Virus record (IMG/VR): IMGVR_UViG_3300036876_000106
Coordinates: 1-27,701 of that record
Reading direction: 5' to 3' (one strand)
Length of the DNA stretch: 27,701 nt
Source: a virus
Position numbers and translations under genes: made by a program. The notes beneath the pieces are model-generated. The model saw only the letters and a list, made by a program, of their open reading frames with translations, did no database searches and was not told where the DNA came from. Below, piece by piece: positions 6,833 to 14,688 of this stretch (positions are counted from its first letter, which is position 1; each line of letters begins with the position of its first letter).

Positions 6833-9800
6833 TAGAGTCCTCCCCCCGAGTTCTCCGCATAGCTGTCGTTCACGGCCGAGCGGATGTTGTGCTTGTATTT
6901 GTCGAGGAAACCAGCGACGCCCTTCGCGTCAATTGCGTGAACGTGCAGATGAACATCACCCATCGACGGGGTTTGCGCTGGCATCGTTCCGCGATTTCCT
7001 TCGGTCACGGCTTTTGTGATCTCGCTATTGTCCACGCTCGAAAAGATGCGCTCGCCCGCGTGATTCAAGTTGTAGCCGGTTTCGGGAACATAAGATGTGC
7101 CAGTGGCGTATTGCGCTGCGCTCGCGGAGTACTGGCTGCGGCCGGCCTTTTCCTCAGCTGAGAGTTTGCCTTCGGCCTGCTTGATCTCCGGAGTGATGTG
7201 ATCGTTGCGATAGCGCCTGGCGGAAGGCCCCATTTTGCTTAAGGTTTTGAAGGCCTCCGCATCCAGGCCTTGTAGATCCGAATAGGCTGAAAGAAAATCC
7301 ATCGAGCCGCTGTTATAAGCTTGCTGCGTATCGGCGATGTGTGGACGGACAGTCTTTTTGTCGTATTCTTCAGCCTTCTTCGCGCCTCCAGGCCCCAAGT
7401 AGCCAATTACCGCGCCAGCCGCTGCGCCAACCGCCGCGCCGAGAGGGCCAGCCACGGCCATGCCAAGCTCAGCGCCGCTCAAAGCGCCGGTAGTTGCGCC
7501 TCCCATTCCTCCTGTGCTCTCATAAGCGCTGTACATTCCAGCCACGCCTTCTGCCGCAGACATCGTATTTGCGTCAGTGAGCCCGCTGCTCGTCATCGAG
7601 CCGTTGCCGCCACCTTTGGGTGTGAAGTCTCCTTTTTTATCAAATTTTCCACTCAGATCAGGATTTTGGGTCTCTGCATAGCCAGCTTCCTGATCGGTTT
7701 TGGGGACGGGCTTGAAGTGGTGATAAATAGCTTTAGAGCCGGAGACGATGCCATATTCTTGAGATCCATCCCCTCCAGTTCCCGCACTGCCTCCGAAATT
7801 AAACTTCGCCTTTGTGCCACCGGCGATGTCTTGCTTGCCTTGTCTGTAAATCTTATGGAGATCCTTGATATTAGTGATGCCATGGCCAATGCGGCCCGAG
7901 GCTGTCGCTGAAGGGCTCTCAATGCCAAGACCAAAGCCGCCCTCATTTGTATGACCATCCTCGTGCGTTGTAGCTCCAACGCTGCCGACATGTCCTGATG
8001 TGCCCCAATTCGAGTCAGATGTTGTTGTGCCGGTTCCTAGTCCACCGCTTGCCCCGGTGCTCCCCGGTGCGTAAAACGTCGTGCCAGCGCCACCAGGAGT
8101 ATATCCACCACCGCCGAATGAGGTCGCAGCCATGCTCGTCCCAGGTCCACTACTATTAGCAAAGCCCCCGCTGCCAACGTGGATTGTCGCAGAGGTGATC
8201 GAGAATGTGGCGGAAGCCATCGGAGCGATGCCGTGGACGCCAGGGATCTCCGACTTTACGGCCGTCCCCGCGCCAGGTGTTTTCTTTTTACCGAAGCCGA
8301 AGCCCTCGAAAACTTCACCGAAGAGGCCTCCCGAGCCTTTGGAATCTGCGCCAGTGCCAGCGCCACCTTTTTTGGTCTGGAAATGCTGCACAATCGTCGC
8401 AGCCATATTGCCCGCGGCTTTATCTCCAAGCTCTTTCAGCGCTTCCTTGGGATGATCCAGGCTCTTGAAAAGATGGGTGAACTGCTCGGCCATCTTGTCA
8501 TGGGCTTCTTTAGCTGCTGCTACCATCTCCGCATTGGCCTCAGCTTGTGCAGCGGCCGCGCGGCGATGGTATTGTTCTTCGGCGTCCTCCTGGCCGGAGA
8601 GTTCTTCTTTATAGCGACGCAGCTTTTCATCAAGCTCGGCTTTAATTGACGCGGTTTTTTGCTTCTCGGCACTCAGTGACTTAACCCGCGCCTGGGCTTC
8701 AATTTGCTCGGTTTCATCAATAGAGTGCTGGTGCTTGGCGGCCAGCTCGTCGGAGTTGCGTTTTTTCTCAGCGGAGTCCCTTTCGTTTTGAGCGCGCATT
8801 TCCTGATCAGTCTGATCGGTGGTGGTTTTAACCAAAGCCAGACGCTGGCCGGAATTGAGGTCCGTGCGCTCATAAACGTGAGAGAGATTGATTTCTCCCT
8901 CCCGTTTGATTCGGGCCGATCCAGTGAGACCAGCTAGCTCTGTTTGCTCGCGCTGATGTGTGATCTGCGCATCGATCTCAGCATAACGATTCATCTCTTC
9001 GTTATGGAATTTGGTGTGAACATCCGCGATGGCCTGGGCGCTGGTAATTCCTCTCCGCTTCAGGTCTTCAATCGCGGCCGCTTCCTGCGCGTGATAGAGT
9101 TCACTGCCGCGCAGCCCGGATTCCAAGGCCTGCTCATGGATGCGGGCCAGCTCCTGGGCCTGCGACTTGGCGTCGCCTGCGTGGCCTTTTTCTTGATTGG
9201 CTAGTTCGGCATCGGCCTTCTTTCGAGCAATGAGGACTTCACGCGCTTCTTTATCAGCCCCAGCGTTCATAGGAACTGAATTGCCTAAAATTCTGTCTTG
9301 CTCGTTTCCATAAAAGCGTTCCTCGTGCGCGCGATCTCTCGCTTCCGTAATCGCCGCGTCATGCTTTTGCTTCCCGGACAGACCAACATTCCCAGCATAT
9401 TTCAGATCGATATCACTCAAGCGCTGTTCGTGCGCTTGTTGAGCTTCAGCTGTGTGTTGCAGCTGATCCAGCTTTTTCTGCGCGTCAATTTGGTTGCCTG
9501 CCGCCTCACCTTTTTCGTGGCCTGCTTGCCACTGAGAGCCCACGAAAGGGACAATTGCGCGCCAGCTCCATGATTGCGGGCCTTTTTGTTCGATTGTTCG
9601 TATTTGCTGTTCGTATCGCTCAGCCGCCGCTGTAGCCTCATCAATTCGTGCGCGCGTGGTTTCAATCGAATGCGTGTCACCGAAGTTTTGATCTTTTGTT
9701 TTTGCAACTTCAGCTTGGTAATCCTGGACTGCTTTAGGAAGTGCCGTGAGAGAGTTCCAGAGCTTTTCAGCGCCATGGATCATGGCCGAAAAGACCATTC

Positions 9801-10122
9801 CACCAATCTGGATCGCACCTATACCAATCATCACCGAGCCAACAGCATTCAAAGCCTTCTGCGCGGTAGCACTCTGTGCGATCAGCGACTGCATTGCTCG
9901 CGGAATGCGGATTCCGAACTCCTCGGTGAGCAGCCTGGTCTTTTCCCGCGCGGAGAGTGCCCCTACCCCGGCTTGCTCCAAGCCCTGCTTCATCTTCTGG
10001 CCGGAAGATGTACCAGCCGCTCCGAGCTTCTGGATGTTCTGCTCAACGCCCGCGATTGCCGCGCCTGAATTGGCGTCAACGACGTTGATCGAAATTTGAA
10101 CAGCGCTGGATTCTACCGCCAT
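6832..10122 (-). CDS. Tail tape measure protein
   Basis: A 1096-aa protein with the composition of a tape measure. Hydrophobic segments lie at residues ~98-117 and in a Gly/Ala-rich stretch at ~878-913. A long Lys/Glu/Gln-rich helical, coiled-coil region spans ~120-580, followed by a Gly/Ser/Thr-rich middle and a C-terminal domain (NLNHAGERIFS, HLHVHAID). The usual scaling of about 0.15 nm per residue gives a tail near 165 nm, long for a podovirus or short contractile tail and fitting a siphovirus. ATG at 10122 has an AGAGG ribosome-binding site. It lies between the chaperone-type genes and the distal tail protein, as expected. Confidence 0.93.
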   Translation of the reverse strand: MAVESSAVQISINVVDANSGAAIAGVEQNIQKLGAAGTSSGQKMKQGLEQAGVGALSAREKTRLLTEEFGIRIPRAMQSLIAQSATAQKALNAVGSVMIGIGAIQIGGMVFSAMIHGAEKLWNSLTALPKAVQDYQAEVAKTKDQNFGDTHSIETTRARIDEATAAAERYEQQIRTIEQKGPQSWSWRAIVPFVGSQWQAGHEKGEAAGNQIDAQKKLDQLQHTAEAQQAHEQRLSDIDLKYAGNVGLSGKQKHDAAITEARDRAHEERFYGNEQDRILGNSVPMNAGADKEAREVLIARKKADAELANQEKGHAGDAKSQAQELARIHEQALESGLRGSELYHAQEAAAIEDLKRRGITSAQAIADVHTKFHNEEMNRYAEIDAQITHQREQTELAGLTGSARIKREGEINLSHVYERTDLNSGQRLALVKTTTDQTDQEMRAQNERDSAEKKRNSDELAAKHQHSIDETEQIEAQARVKSLSAEKQKTASIKAELDEKLRRYKEELSGQEDAEEQYHRRAAAAQAEANAEMVAAAKEAHDKMAEQFTHLFKSLDHPKEALKELGDKAAGNMAATIVQHFQTKKGGAGTGADSKGSGGLFGEVFEGFGFGKKKTPGAGTAVKSEIPGVHGIAPMASATFSITSATIHVGSGGFANSSGPGTSMAATSFGGGGYTPGGAGTTFYAPGSTGASGGLGTGTTTSDSNWGTSGHVGSVGATTHEDGHTNEGGFGLGIESPSATASGRIGHGITNIKDLHKIYRQGKQDIAGGTKAKFNFGGSAGTGGDGSQEYGIVSGSKAIYHHFKPVPKTDQEAGYAETQNPDLSGKFDKKGDFTPKGGGNGSMTSSGLTDANTMSAAEGVAGMYSAYESTGGMGGATTGALSGAELGMAVAGPLGAAVGAAAGAVIGYLGPGGAKKAEEYDKKTVRPHIADTQQAYNSGSMDFLSAYSDLQGLDAEAFKTLSKMGPSARRYRNDHITPEIKQAEGKLSAEEKAGRSQYSASAAQYATGTSYVPETGYNLNHAGERIFSSVDNSEITKAVTEGNRGTMPAQTPSMGDVHLHVHAIDAKGVAGFLDKYKHNIRSAVNDSYAENSGGGL

Positions 10123-10125
10123 GGG

Positions 10126-10530
10126 TTACCTCTTCTTGCGCTGGAACTTAACGCCGCATCCTGCGCACTCGAAACCAAAGCGGTTCTGCTGGCGAATACC
10201 ACAGGAACTGCACGCCGGGTGACGCCCTTCAAAAGCAGAACGCGCTCGATGAAGAGCGAGTATCCCCTCTGCTTCAAAGGCCGCGAGATCCCGCGCTGCG
10301 AAAACGACGCCGGCACGCTTGAGCGCGTCGAGGTGAAGCAGGTACTCGCCGAAACGGTAGTATCCCCAGGCAAGCGTGCGCGGTGGCACCTGGCGCTCCA
10401 TCCGCGCGAGGGTCTCCGGATCTGCTCCAGAGGCCTCGCTGTGGATGCGGCTGCGCACGAAATCTTCCTCGAAGATCTCTTCGAGAGCCATGCGAACGCC
10501 TTCAGTGTCATGCCAGACATCAATTGCCAT
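10126..10530 (-). CDS. Small zinc-ribbon protein in the second tail-chaperone slot
   Basis: A 134-aa protein starting MAIDVWHDTEGV. The ATG at 10530-10528 lies just after a GGAAGAGG ribosome-binding site; a longer open frame upstream would run inside the chaperone gene and is not favoured. Residues ~1-100 are charged and helical. The C-terminal ~30 residues contain CSSCG and CAGCG, a four-cysteine zinc ribbon, followed by a basic tail (KFQRKKR). It overlaps the upstream gene by 11 bases and sits where lambda has the T part of the G-GT chaperones, but no slippery heptamer is visible at the overlap, so it is probably a separate protein. No function is assigned beyond position. Confidence 0.72.
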   Translation of the reverse strand: MAIDVWHDTEGVRMALEEIFEEDFVRSRIHSEASGADPETLARMERQVPPRTLAWGYYRFGEYLLHLDALKRAGVVFAARDLAAFEAEGILALHRARSAFEGRHPACSSCGIRQQNRFGFECAGCGVKFQRKKR

Positions 10531-11260
10531 CCTCTTCCACCTTCGGAGCCGCTGGAGCAAAAAGCATATCCACGGCCGCGACCTTGTGGTAGGTGTCCAT
10601 GTACTCGACGATGGCATCGTGATCGAGCGCGGCGTTGCCATCCACGGCATAGCCTTCGACACTCACAATCAGCTCGTCATAGAGTTCCGCCAATGTGGCT
10701 TGCGCACCAAGCCACTGCGTCTTTCCGTTGCGCGAGCCGCCCACCACGCGCGAACGGCTGTTATCGCGCGACAAGCGCCGCTGCTGCTCGGCCGTTGGTG
10801 TTTTGAAGTTGTGCCGGAGCCCGTGAAACTTCCGCATCACGCCTTTGTCGTCGGCACTCCAGATTGCATCGAGAAAGACCGACTCCTGGCCAAGCATGAT
10901 CTGCGCATCTTCGGAAGACTCACTTGCAGAGACCAAAATGATGGCGTTGGCCACGCCCAAGCGATGCGAGAGCGGGAGAAGTTCCTTCCAGCCGTCCACC
11001 TGGCTGATGCCGGTTTTTTCGTCGGGCAGTGCGTAGCCGCTGGCATTGATGAGGGATTCTTCGACCAGGGCAAGCCGCGCGGCGCTGGAGTCGAAGCTGT
11101 CCACGCGCTTGCCGTTCTGATTTTCACTTGTGGAAATGATGCCCTCGAAGTAGCGCAGCCACTGCCTTTTCAGGATGCGTCCAATGGTGAGGGAGTATTT
11201 TTTCCCGCGATCTTCAATCGCGATCACGCGGGGCTGAGCGAGTTCGATAGCTGCTGACAT
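10520..11260 (-). CDS. Putative tail assembly chaperone (lambda gpG position)
   Basis: A 246-aa protein starting MSAAIELAQPRV, lying between the tail tube and the tape measure, where siphoviruses encode the chaperone that coats the tape measure. I recognise no domain. The sequence has a mixed alpha/beta N-terminal half (RGKKYSLTIGRILKRQWLRY), an Arg-rich stretch (LSRDNSRSRVVGGSRNG) and an acidic C-terminus. The start at 11260 is chosen because AAGAAGGA lies just upstream; a longer frame from 11425 would run through a terminator hairpin. The ribosome-binding site is complementary to a segment 42-50 bases upstream in the leader, so translation may be controlled. Length and lack of homology make the functional call positional only. 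Confidence 0.6.
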   Translation of the reverse strand: MSAAIELAQPRVIAIEDRGKKYSLTIGRILKRQWLRYFEGIISTSENQNGKRVDSFDSSAARLALVEESLINASGYALPDEKTGISQVDGWKELLPLSHRLGVANAIILVSASESSEDAQIMLGQESVFLDAIWSADDKGVMRKFHGLRHNFKTPTAEQQRRLSRDNSRSRVVGGSRNGKTQWLGAQATLAELYDELIVSVEGYAVDGNAALDHDAIVEYMDTYHKVAAVDMLFAPAAPKVEEDGN

Positions 11261-11321
11261 GGGTCCTTCTTTCTTTTTGTGATGTGATTTGATTTTGTGT
11301 TTCCAAGGGTGAAGGACCCTT
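11261..11321 (-). promoter_or_regulatory. Chaperone leader that can sequester its ribosome-binding site
   Basis: In the mRNA (minus) sense the nine bases GAAGGACCC (complement of 11261-11269) lie immediately before the chaperone ATG and include its Shine-Dalgarno. They are perfectly complementary to GGGTCCTTC (complement of 11311-11319), 41 bases upstream. That upstream segment can instead form a local hairpin, AAGGGT-CCTTC-ACCCTT (11305-11321), which uses the same bases. The two structures exclude each other, so an on/off translational switch is possible. This is read directly from the sequence; control in vivo is inference. Confidence 0.55.
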
Positions 11322-11395
11322 TTGATGATTGAAGTTCCAGGCAGCCGTGTGGAACCTCGAACCGTGCCGAAGTCGTGGCGCGGGCACTGCGGAGG

Positions 11396-11432
11396 TAAAA
11401 AGAGGGCGCGTTCCCCGTAAATCAACGCGCCC
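11396..11432 (-). terminator. Rho-independent terminator after the tail tube gene
   Basis: In the leftward sense a perfect 9-bp stem, GGGCGCGTT / AACGCGCCC (11424-11432 and 11404-11412), with an 11-base loop is followed by TCTTTTT (complement of 11397-11403). It lies 15 bp after the tail tube stop codon and before the chaperone gene. With no clear promoter in the 130 bp between it and the chaperone, it probably acts partially, lowering expression of downstream genes relative to the abundant tube protein. Confidence 0.75.
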
Positions 11433-11446
11433 CAGGAGCAACCCGT

Positions 11447-12472
11447 TTAGGCGCCAGGAGCCGCCAGATATGATGCGACATCATTCGTCACACCAATCGA
11501 GATCGGAGGCACGCCGGCCGCCTGGTAATTCGTGGTTTCGTCATTTTCCACCTGCCAGACAACCATATCCCCATCAAAACCGAGCTTGGTGGTCTTCAGG
11601 TGCATCTGCGGAACCGAAATCGTCATCTGAGCGTCCGCTCCAGAGTTGACAGCCAGCTCGTAATCGCACGCAGTGTCGTTGGCGAAGCGCGTGTAAACGT
11701 CGTCAGAATCCTTGGCGGCGAAGGTTGTGGAAAGCGAGAACTTGGGATTGCCCTTGCGAACGAATATCCCGTAAAGTCCGCCGCCCGGCGCGCGGTGAAC
11801 GACAAGCTGGTTTTCCAGCTTCAGCGTCGTGCTCATGTGGCGTCCAATAAGAGATGCGGTAGCGCCAACCGGGCCAAAGGTCAACTCCGCATCCGAGCCC
11901 AAAAGATAACTCTCTGTGGGCGCAACTGGCAGCGAGCCGGCCATGGAACCAAGAATCTGCATCCCGGTGCCAGTCATGCCGATTTCGATCATGATGGCGC
12001 CAATCTCGCTGATTGTGAGCGTGAGATCGCCGATGCACATATCTGGGCACTTGTAATGCACGTCCTCGGTGTCTTCCATGTAAATCGTCGTCGGCACGGC
12101 CGTGCGCGTGCTCTCGTCGAAGGTGAAGGTGTGCGCATAGGGCGACGCGACACCAACCACTGTGTCGGTGCCCATCAGAAACGCCAAAGCATATCCAGCC
12201 AGCCAGGGCGAAAGCTCAGCCTTGAATCCGCTCAAGGTTGTGTCATAGCTCGTGATTTGGCCGTTGGTGGCGAAGGCGGTCCCTTTGCCGGCATACGCGA
12301 TATCCGTGCGCCGCGTGATCTTACGTTCCAGAACGGCCGCGCCGTCAAATCGTTGCCGATGCGTGAGAGCAGCATCCAGCAGTGCGGTGTTCCAGGCAGC
12401 CTGAGAGTTTGCGCTGAGCATCAGGTTTCGGGCTGTTTTCCATTGCGAAAGAAAATTAAAAGGACCGGCCAT
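11447..12472 (-). CDS. Major tail tube protein
   Basis: A 341-aa protein starting MAGPFNFLSQWKTARN, with a beta-rich body. It lies between the tail-completion genes and the chaperone/tape-measure genes. Conserved-looking stretches include HRQRFDGAAVLERKITRRTD near the N-terminus, which recalls tail tube proteins of B3/D3112-type siphoviruses, and a C-terminal ISIGVTNDVASYL. The ATG at 12472 has GAGGTGA upstream and shares a TAATG overlap with the preceding gene. A terminator follows at once, as is common after genes for abundant structural proteins. Tube identity rests on order, size and absence of any sheath gene. Confidence 0.75.
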   Translation of the reverse strand: MAGPFNFLSQWKTARNLMLSANSQAAWNTALLDAALTHRQRFDGAAVLERKITRRTDIAYAGKGTAFATNGQITSYDTTLSGFKAELSPWLAGYALAFLMGTDTVVGVASPYAHTFTFDESTRTAVPTTIYMEDTEDVHYKCPDMCIGDLTLTISEIGAIMIEIGMTGTGMQILGSMAGSLPVAPTESYLLGSDAELTFGPVGATASLIGRHMSTTLKLENQLVVHRAPGGGLYGIFVRKGNPKFSLSTTFAAKDSDDVYTRFANDTACDYELAVNSGADAQMTISVPQMHLKTTKLGFDGDMVVWQVENDETTNYQAAGVPPISIGVTNDVASYLAAPGA

Positions 12473-12816
12473 TACTTCACCTCGACTTGAATTTCAGCGG
12501 CCTTCTCGACCGTGGGTTGTGGCGCATCTGTGTGGCTTGCGGCGGGAGAGATCACACGTCCCGGCACGGGAGTGGGCTTCTGTGAAGCAGCAGGCGCAGG
12601 GACGGGCGCCAGGGCCAGAATTGAAGCGCCCTGATAGGTTTTGAGAGAGAGCACGCGCCGCCACTCGCTGCTGAGCACGCGCACTGGTTGACCAGGCGTA
12701 AAGACGTAAGAGAAATGCGCGTTAGCGATGCGCACCGTCGCGCCCTGGCCGGCGAAAGTGATACCGGCCGCGGACAGTTGCACTTGAACAAAATCGGACG
12801 GAGCTGCCGTGGTCAT
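12472..12816 (-). CDS. Small tail/connector-associated protein of unknown function
   Basis: A 114-aa protein. Residues ~1-65 are a compact beta-type domain (VQVQLSAAGITFAGQGATVR, YVFTPGQPVRVLS, an EWRRVLS turn). The remainder is a low-complexity Pro/Ala/Val tail ending in acidic and valine-rich sequence, probably disordered. It overlaps the upstream DUF1834-type gene by four bases (ATGA) and the tail tube gene by one. Mu places a small protein (gp38) near this position, but I cannot show homology. No function is assigned. Confidence 0.65.
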   Translation of the reverse strand: MTTAAPSDFVQVQLSAAGITFAGQGATVRIANAHFSYVFTPGQPVRVLSSEWRRVLSLKTYQGASILALAPVPAPAASQKPTPVPGRVISPAASHTDAPQPTVEKAAEIQVEVK

Positions 12817-13334
12817 AGTCCAAACCTCGCATTCGGGCCATCGAATTGAGCGATGCCTTCGACAGAAATCGTGATAGCAAAGAGCTGGTCAACCGGGCCG
12901 CCATCATCAGGGAGAACAAGAGAAACCCGCTTGACTTCAATCGGCATTGAGCTTGTGCCATCAGCGAGAGCCAGCCGTGCGCCTGCAAGTTGATTCAGGG
13001 CAACCGCGACCAGGCCGAGCGATTGAAGCCGCTCGTCGGCTTTGGACCGTAGGCTCGATTCGAAGCAGAGCACATCGAAGAGCATTCCGTTCTGATAGGT
13101 CAGCCGCTGATTGTCGCGCAGATTGGCGAAGTTCGCGTCTCCGAATTGCACGCGCATCGATGGTGGCTTGAGCGCGAGCTGGCCCTGGGCATTGAAATCT
13201 TTGCTGTTGACGGAATTGATGTCAACAAGGACAGGCGCAACGGAAGTGCCATAGGCCGGTGGCATCACGGTTTTGAGCAGCGTGATCAGCGCAGCTTCAA
13301 CATAATCGATTCGGAATTGCGAAGGCGCACCCAT
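12813..13334 (-). CDS. Mu gp37-like protein (DUF1834 type), probable tail terminator/completion factor
   Basis: A 173-aa protein starting MGAPSQFRIDYVEAALI. It has the features of the DUF1834/gp37 family: an N-terminal 'xxxVExAlixxLk' helix, a central QRLTYQNGMLFDVLCF strand pair, and a C-terminal domain with an LFAITISVEG strand. It follows the gpG-like gene, as in Mu (order gp36, gpG, gp37). The start overlaps the preceding stop as TAATG. The role in completing the tail end next to the head is inferred from the family's position. Confidence 0.75.
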   Translation of the reverse strand: MGAPSQFRIDYVEAALITLLKTVMPPAYGTSVAPVLVDINSVNSKDFNAQGQLALKPPSMRVQFGDANFANLRDNQRLTYQNGMLFDVLCFESSLRSKADERLQSLGLVAVALNQLAGARLALADGTSSMPIEVKRVSLVLPDDGGPVDQLFAITISVEGIAQFDGPNARFGL

Positions 13335-13984
13335 TATTCGCCTCCCAATCCGGCTTGCACTTTGGCGCGGCGAATGTAGCCGTTGACCAGGCTCTGAATG
13401 CGCTGAGGATCTTCGGGCCGAAAGACGAGATAGGGCCGCGCCGGAATGTTCTGATGGCGAGTGTGCGCCGAGACGCTGCCACGGACCTGATTGCGCGGGC
13501 CGCGAATATTCATCGTGCGATTGCCAAGCCGCCCTTTACCTAGTGATTTAGAAAGCCGCGCAAAGCCATGCTGGCGCACTTTGACGGTGGCGGATTGCAT
13601 CTTTTCCGTGCGTGGGCCCACGCCGACCGAGCCGCGATCTCGCGAGCCGAATTGATGCACGGCCGCATAAACGACATTGGTTCCGATCGTTACGCTGTCG
13701 GGGCTCGTTTGAGATATGCCGATCGAGTTCAGTAGTCTGCCGGAGTCGATCAGAAGCTTGTGACCGGAGCCGTATTTTTTGGGGTTGTTTTTGATGGTCG
13801 AGGGAGCGAGAGGCATCCAGGAGTTTGCCGGAGACCCTTGCTCGCGAAAGGTGCGCCGGATCGAGACCAGCATTGCCGCGCCAATCTCCTGCATCAGATC
13901 GCCCTTCTGCGCGAGCGCGAGACGGAACTTTCCCAGCGCGATTCTCACGTTGGCATCGTCGATCTGGATGACTTCCGCGCTCAT
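13334..13984 (-). CDS. Phage virion morphogenesis protein, Mu gpG family
   Basis: A 216-aa protein. Key family features are visible: an N-terminal helix (ANVRIALGKFRLALAQKGDL), a 'FREQGSP..SWMPLAPSTIK' stretch, 'LLIDSGRLLNSI' and 'VYAAVHQFGS', and near the C-terminus IPARPYLVFRPED. These match the gpG / tail-S family that joins tail to head. An Arg/Gly-rich basic insertion (residues ~150-185, GRLGNRTMNIRGPRNQVRG) makes it somewhat longer than the usual ~150-170 aa. It overlaps the DUF1320 gene by four bases (ATGA). Confidence 0.88.
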   Translation of the reverse strand: MSAEVIQIDDANVRIALGKFRLALAQKGDLMQEIGAAMLVSIRRTFREQGSPANSWMPLAPSTIKNNPKKYGSGHKLLIDSGRLLNSIGISQTSPDSVTIGTNVVYAAVHQFGSRDRGSVGVGPRTEKMQSATVKVRQHGFARLSKSLGKGRLGNRTMNIRGPRNQVRGSVSAHTRHQNIPARPYLVFRPEDPQRIQSLVNGYIRRAKVQAGLGGE

Positions 13985-14424
13985 ACAAAACCCTCAATGT
14001 TCTTGTCGCTGAAATGAAGATGGCGATCTTTCTTTGAGATCGTCGGACCGCCCAGCGAAACCTGCGGCTGGAGCGCCGTTGACGGTTGATCGAGCGATGC
14101 TTTGGCTGCAGCGATATCTTTGAGAAAGCTGATTGCCTGGTCAAAGCGCTGCTGCACGGTTTCGCCGATTGTTGTTTCGCGCCGCCGGCTAAAAAGCAGG
14201 TAAACTGCGATATCCAAGGTCAGCGCCTTCACATCATCCGATTGCTGTAGCGGCGTGACGTAGCGCATTCGGCAATAGCTTTCTACGCGCCCAGAGGCCT
14301 CTTCGAGCGCCGCTGTGACCGTCGTGGTATTGATTTCACCAGTATTGTCATCATCGGTAAGCTCAGTCAGGTCCTTCGCCGTCATGCGAAGAGGGACGAG
14401 ATCGGCTTGGGTTGCGTAGGCCAT
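13981..14424 (-). CDS. Mu gp36-like head-tail connector (DUF1320)
   Basis: A 147-aa protein starting MAYATQADLVPLRMTAKDL, the typical DUF1320 opening ('Y.t.aDL...'). The helical body includes ALEEASGRVESYCRMRYVTP and LTLDIAVYLLFSRR, which are recognisable family segments. Proteins of this family form a ring between portal and tail. The ATG has a GGAG ribosome-binding site. It lies after the capsid and gp35-like genes and before gpG, the Mu order. Confidence 0.88.
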   Translation of the reverse strand: MAYATQADLVPLRMTAKDLTELTDDDNTGEINTTTVTAALEEASGRVESYCRMRYVTPLQQSDDVKALTLDIAVYLLFSRRRETTIGETVQQRFDQAISFLKDIAAAKASLDQPSTALQPQVSLGGPTISKKDRHLHFSDKNIEGFV

Positions 14425-14436
14425 GCTTCTCCGGAG

Positions 14437-14604
14437 TTAGTTGGCGGGTGCGATGAGACCGCGCTTGATCAGATCCGACGCGGCTTTCTCACTGAACTGC
14501 GCGATGCCGCCGCGAACGTAGATGCAGTGGTTGAAGATGAAGCCGGCGAGAATACGGTACTCGGGCTCAGTTTTGGCTTCAGTCAATTCCTTTTTCTTGG
14601 CCAT
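14437..14604 (-). CDS. 55-aa gp35-like small head protein
   Basis: A short gene between the major capsid and the DUF1320 genes. The protein starts MAKKKELTEAKTEPEYRIL and ends SDLIKRGLIAPAN. The start at 14604 is preceded by CGGAG at proper spacing, and the stop lies 12 bases before the next ATG. The basic N-terminus and C-terminal helix-turn ('KAASDLIKRGLI') fit the small protein (gp35) that follows the capsid gene in Mu relatives, but at 55 residues homology is not certain. It is probably a minor virion or assembly protein. Confidence 0.72.
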   Translation of the reverse strand: MAKKKELTEAKTEPEYRILAGFIFNHCIYVRGGIAQFSEKAASDLIKRGLIAPAN

Positions 14605-14630
14605 TTCGGCTCCGTTTCGAGATTTGCTGA

Positions 14631-14656
14631 AAGCGCGCCCCTTGCGAAGCGCGCCC
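14631..14656. repeat. Direct repeat of AAGCGCGCCC in the capsid downstream gap
   Basis: The 10-mer AAGCGCGCCC occurs at 14631-14640 and 14647-14656. Because GCGCGC is self-complementary, the two copies can also pair as a 6-bp hairpin in the mRNA just after the major capsid gene. A second small fold, ACCC...GGGT, covers the capsid stop codon region. Function unknown; an mRNA-stabilising 3' structure is possible. Confidence 0.45.
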
Positions 14657-14688
14657 TCAGCCCGTCAATGCGCCTACCCTGCGCGGGG

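Noticed and set aside
10515-10570. A programmed -1 frameshift joining the chaperone and zinc-ribbon genes
   Set aside because: The overlap contains CTTTTTG but no X-XXY-YYZ heptamer in the right phase, and the zinc-ribbon gene has its own ribosome-binding site.
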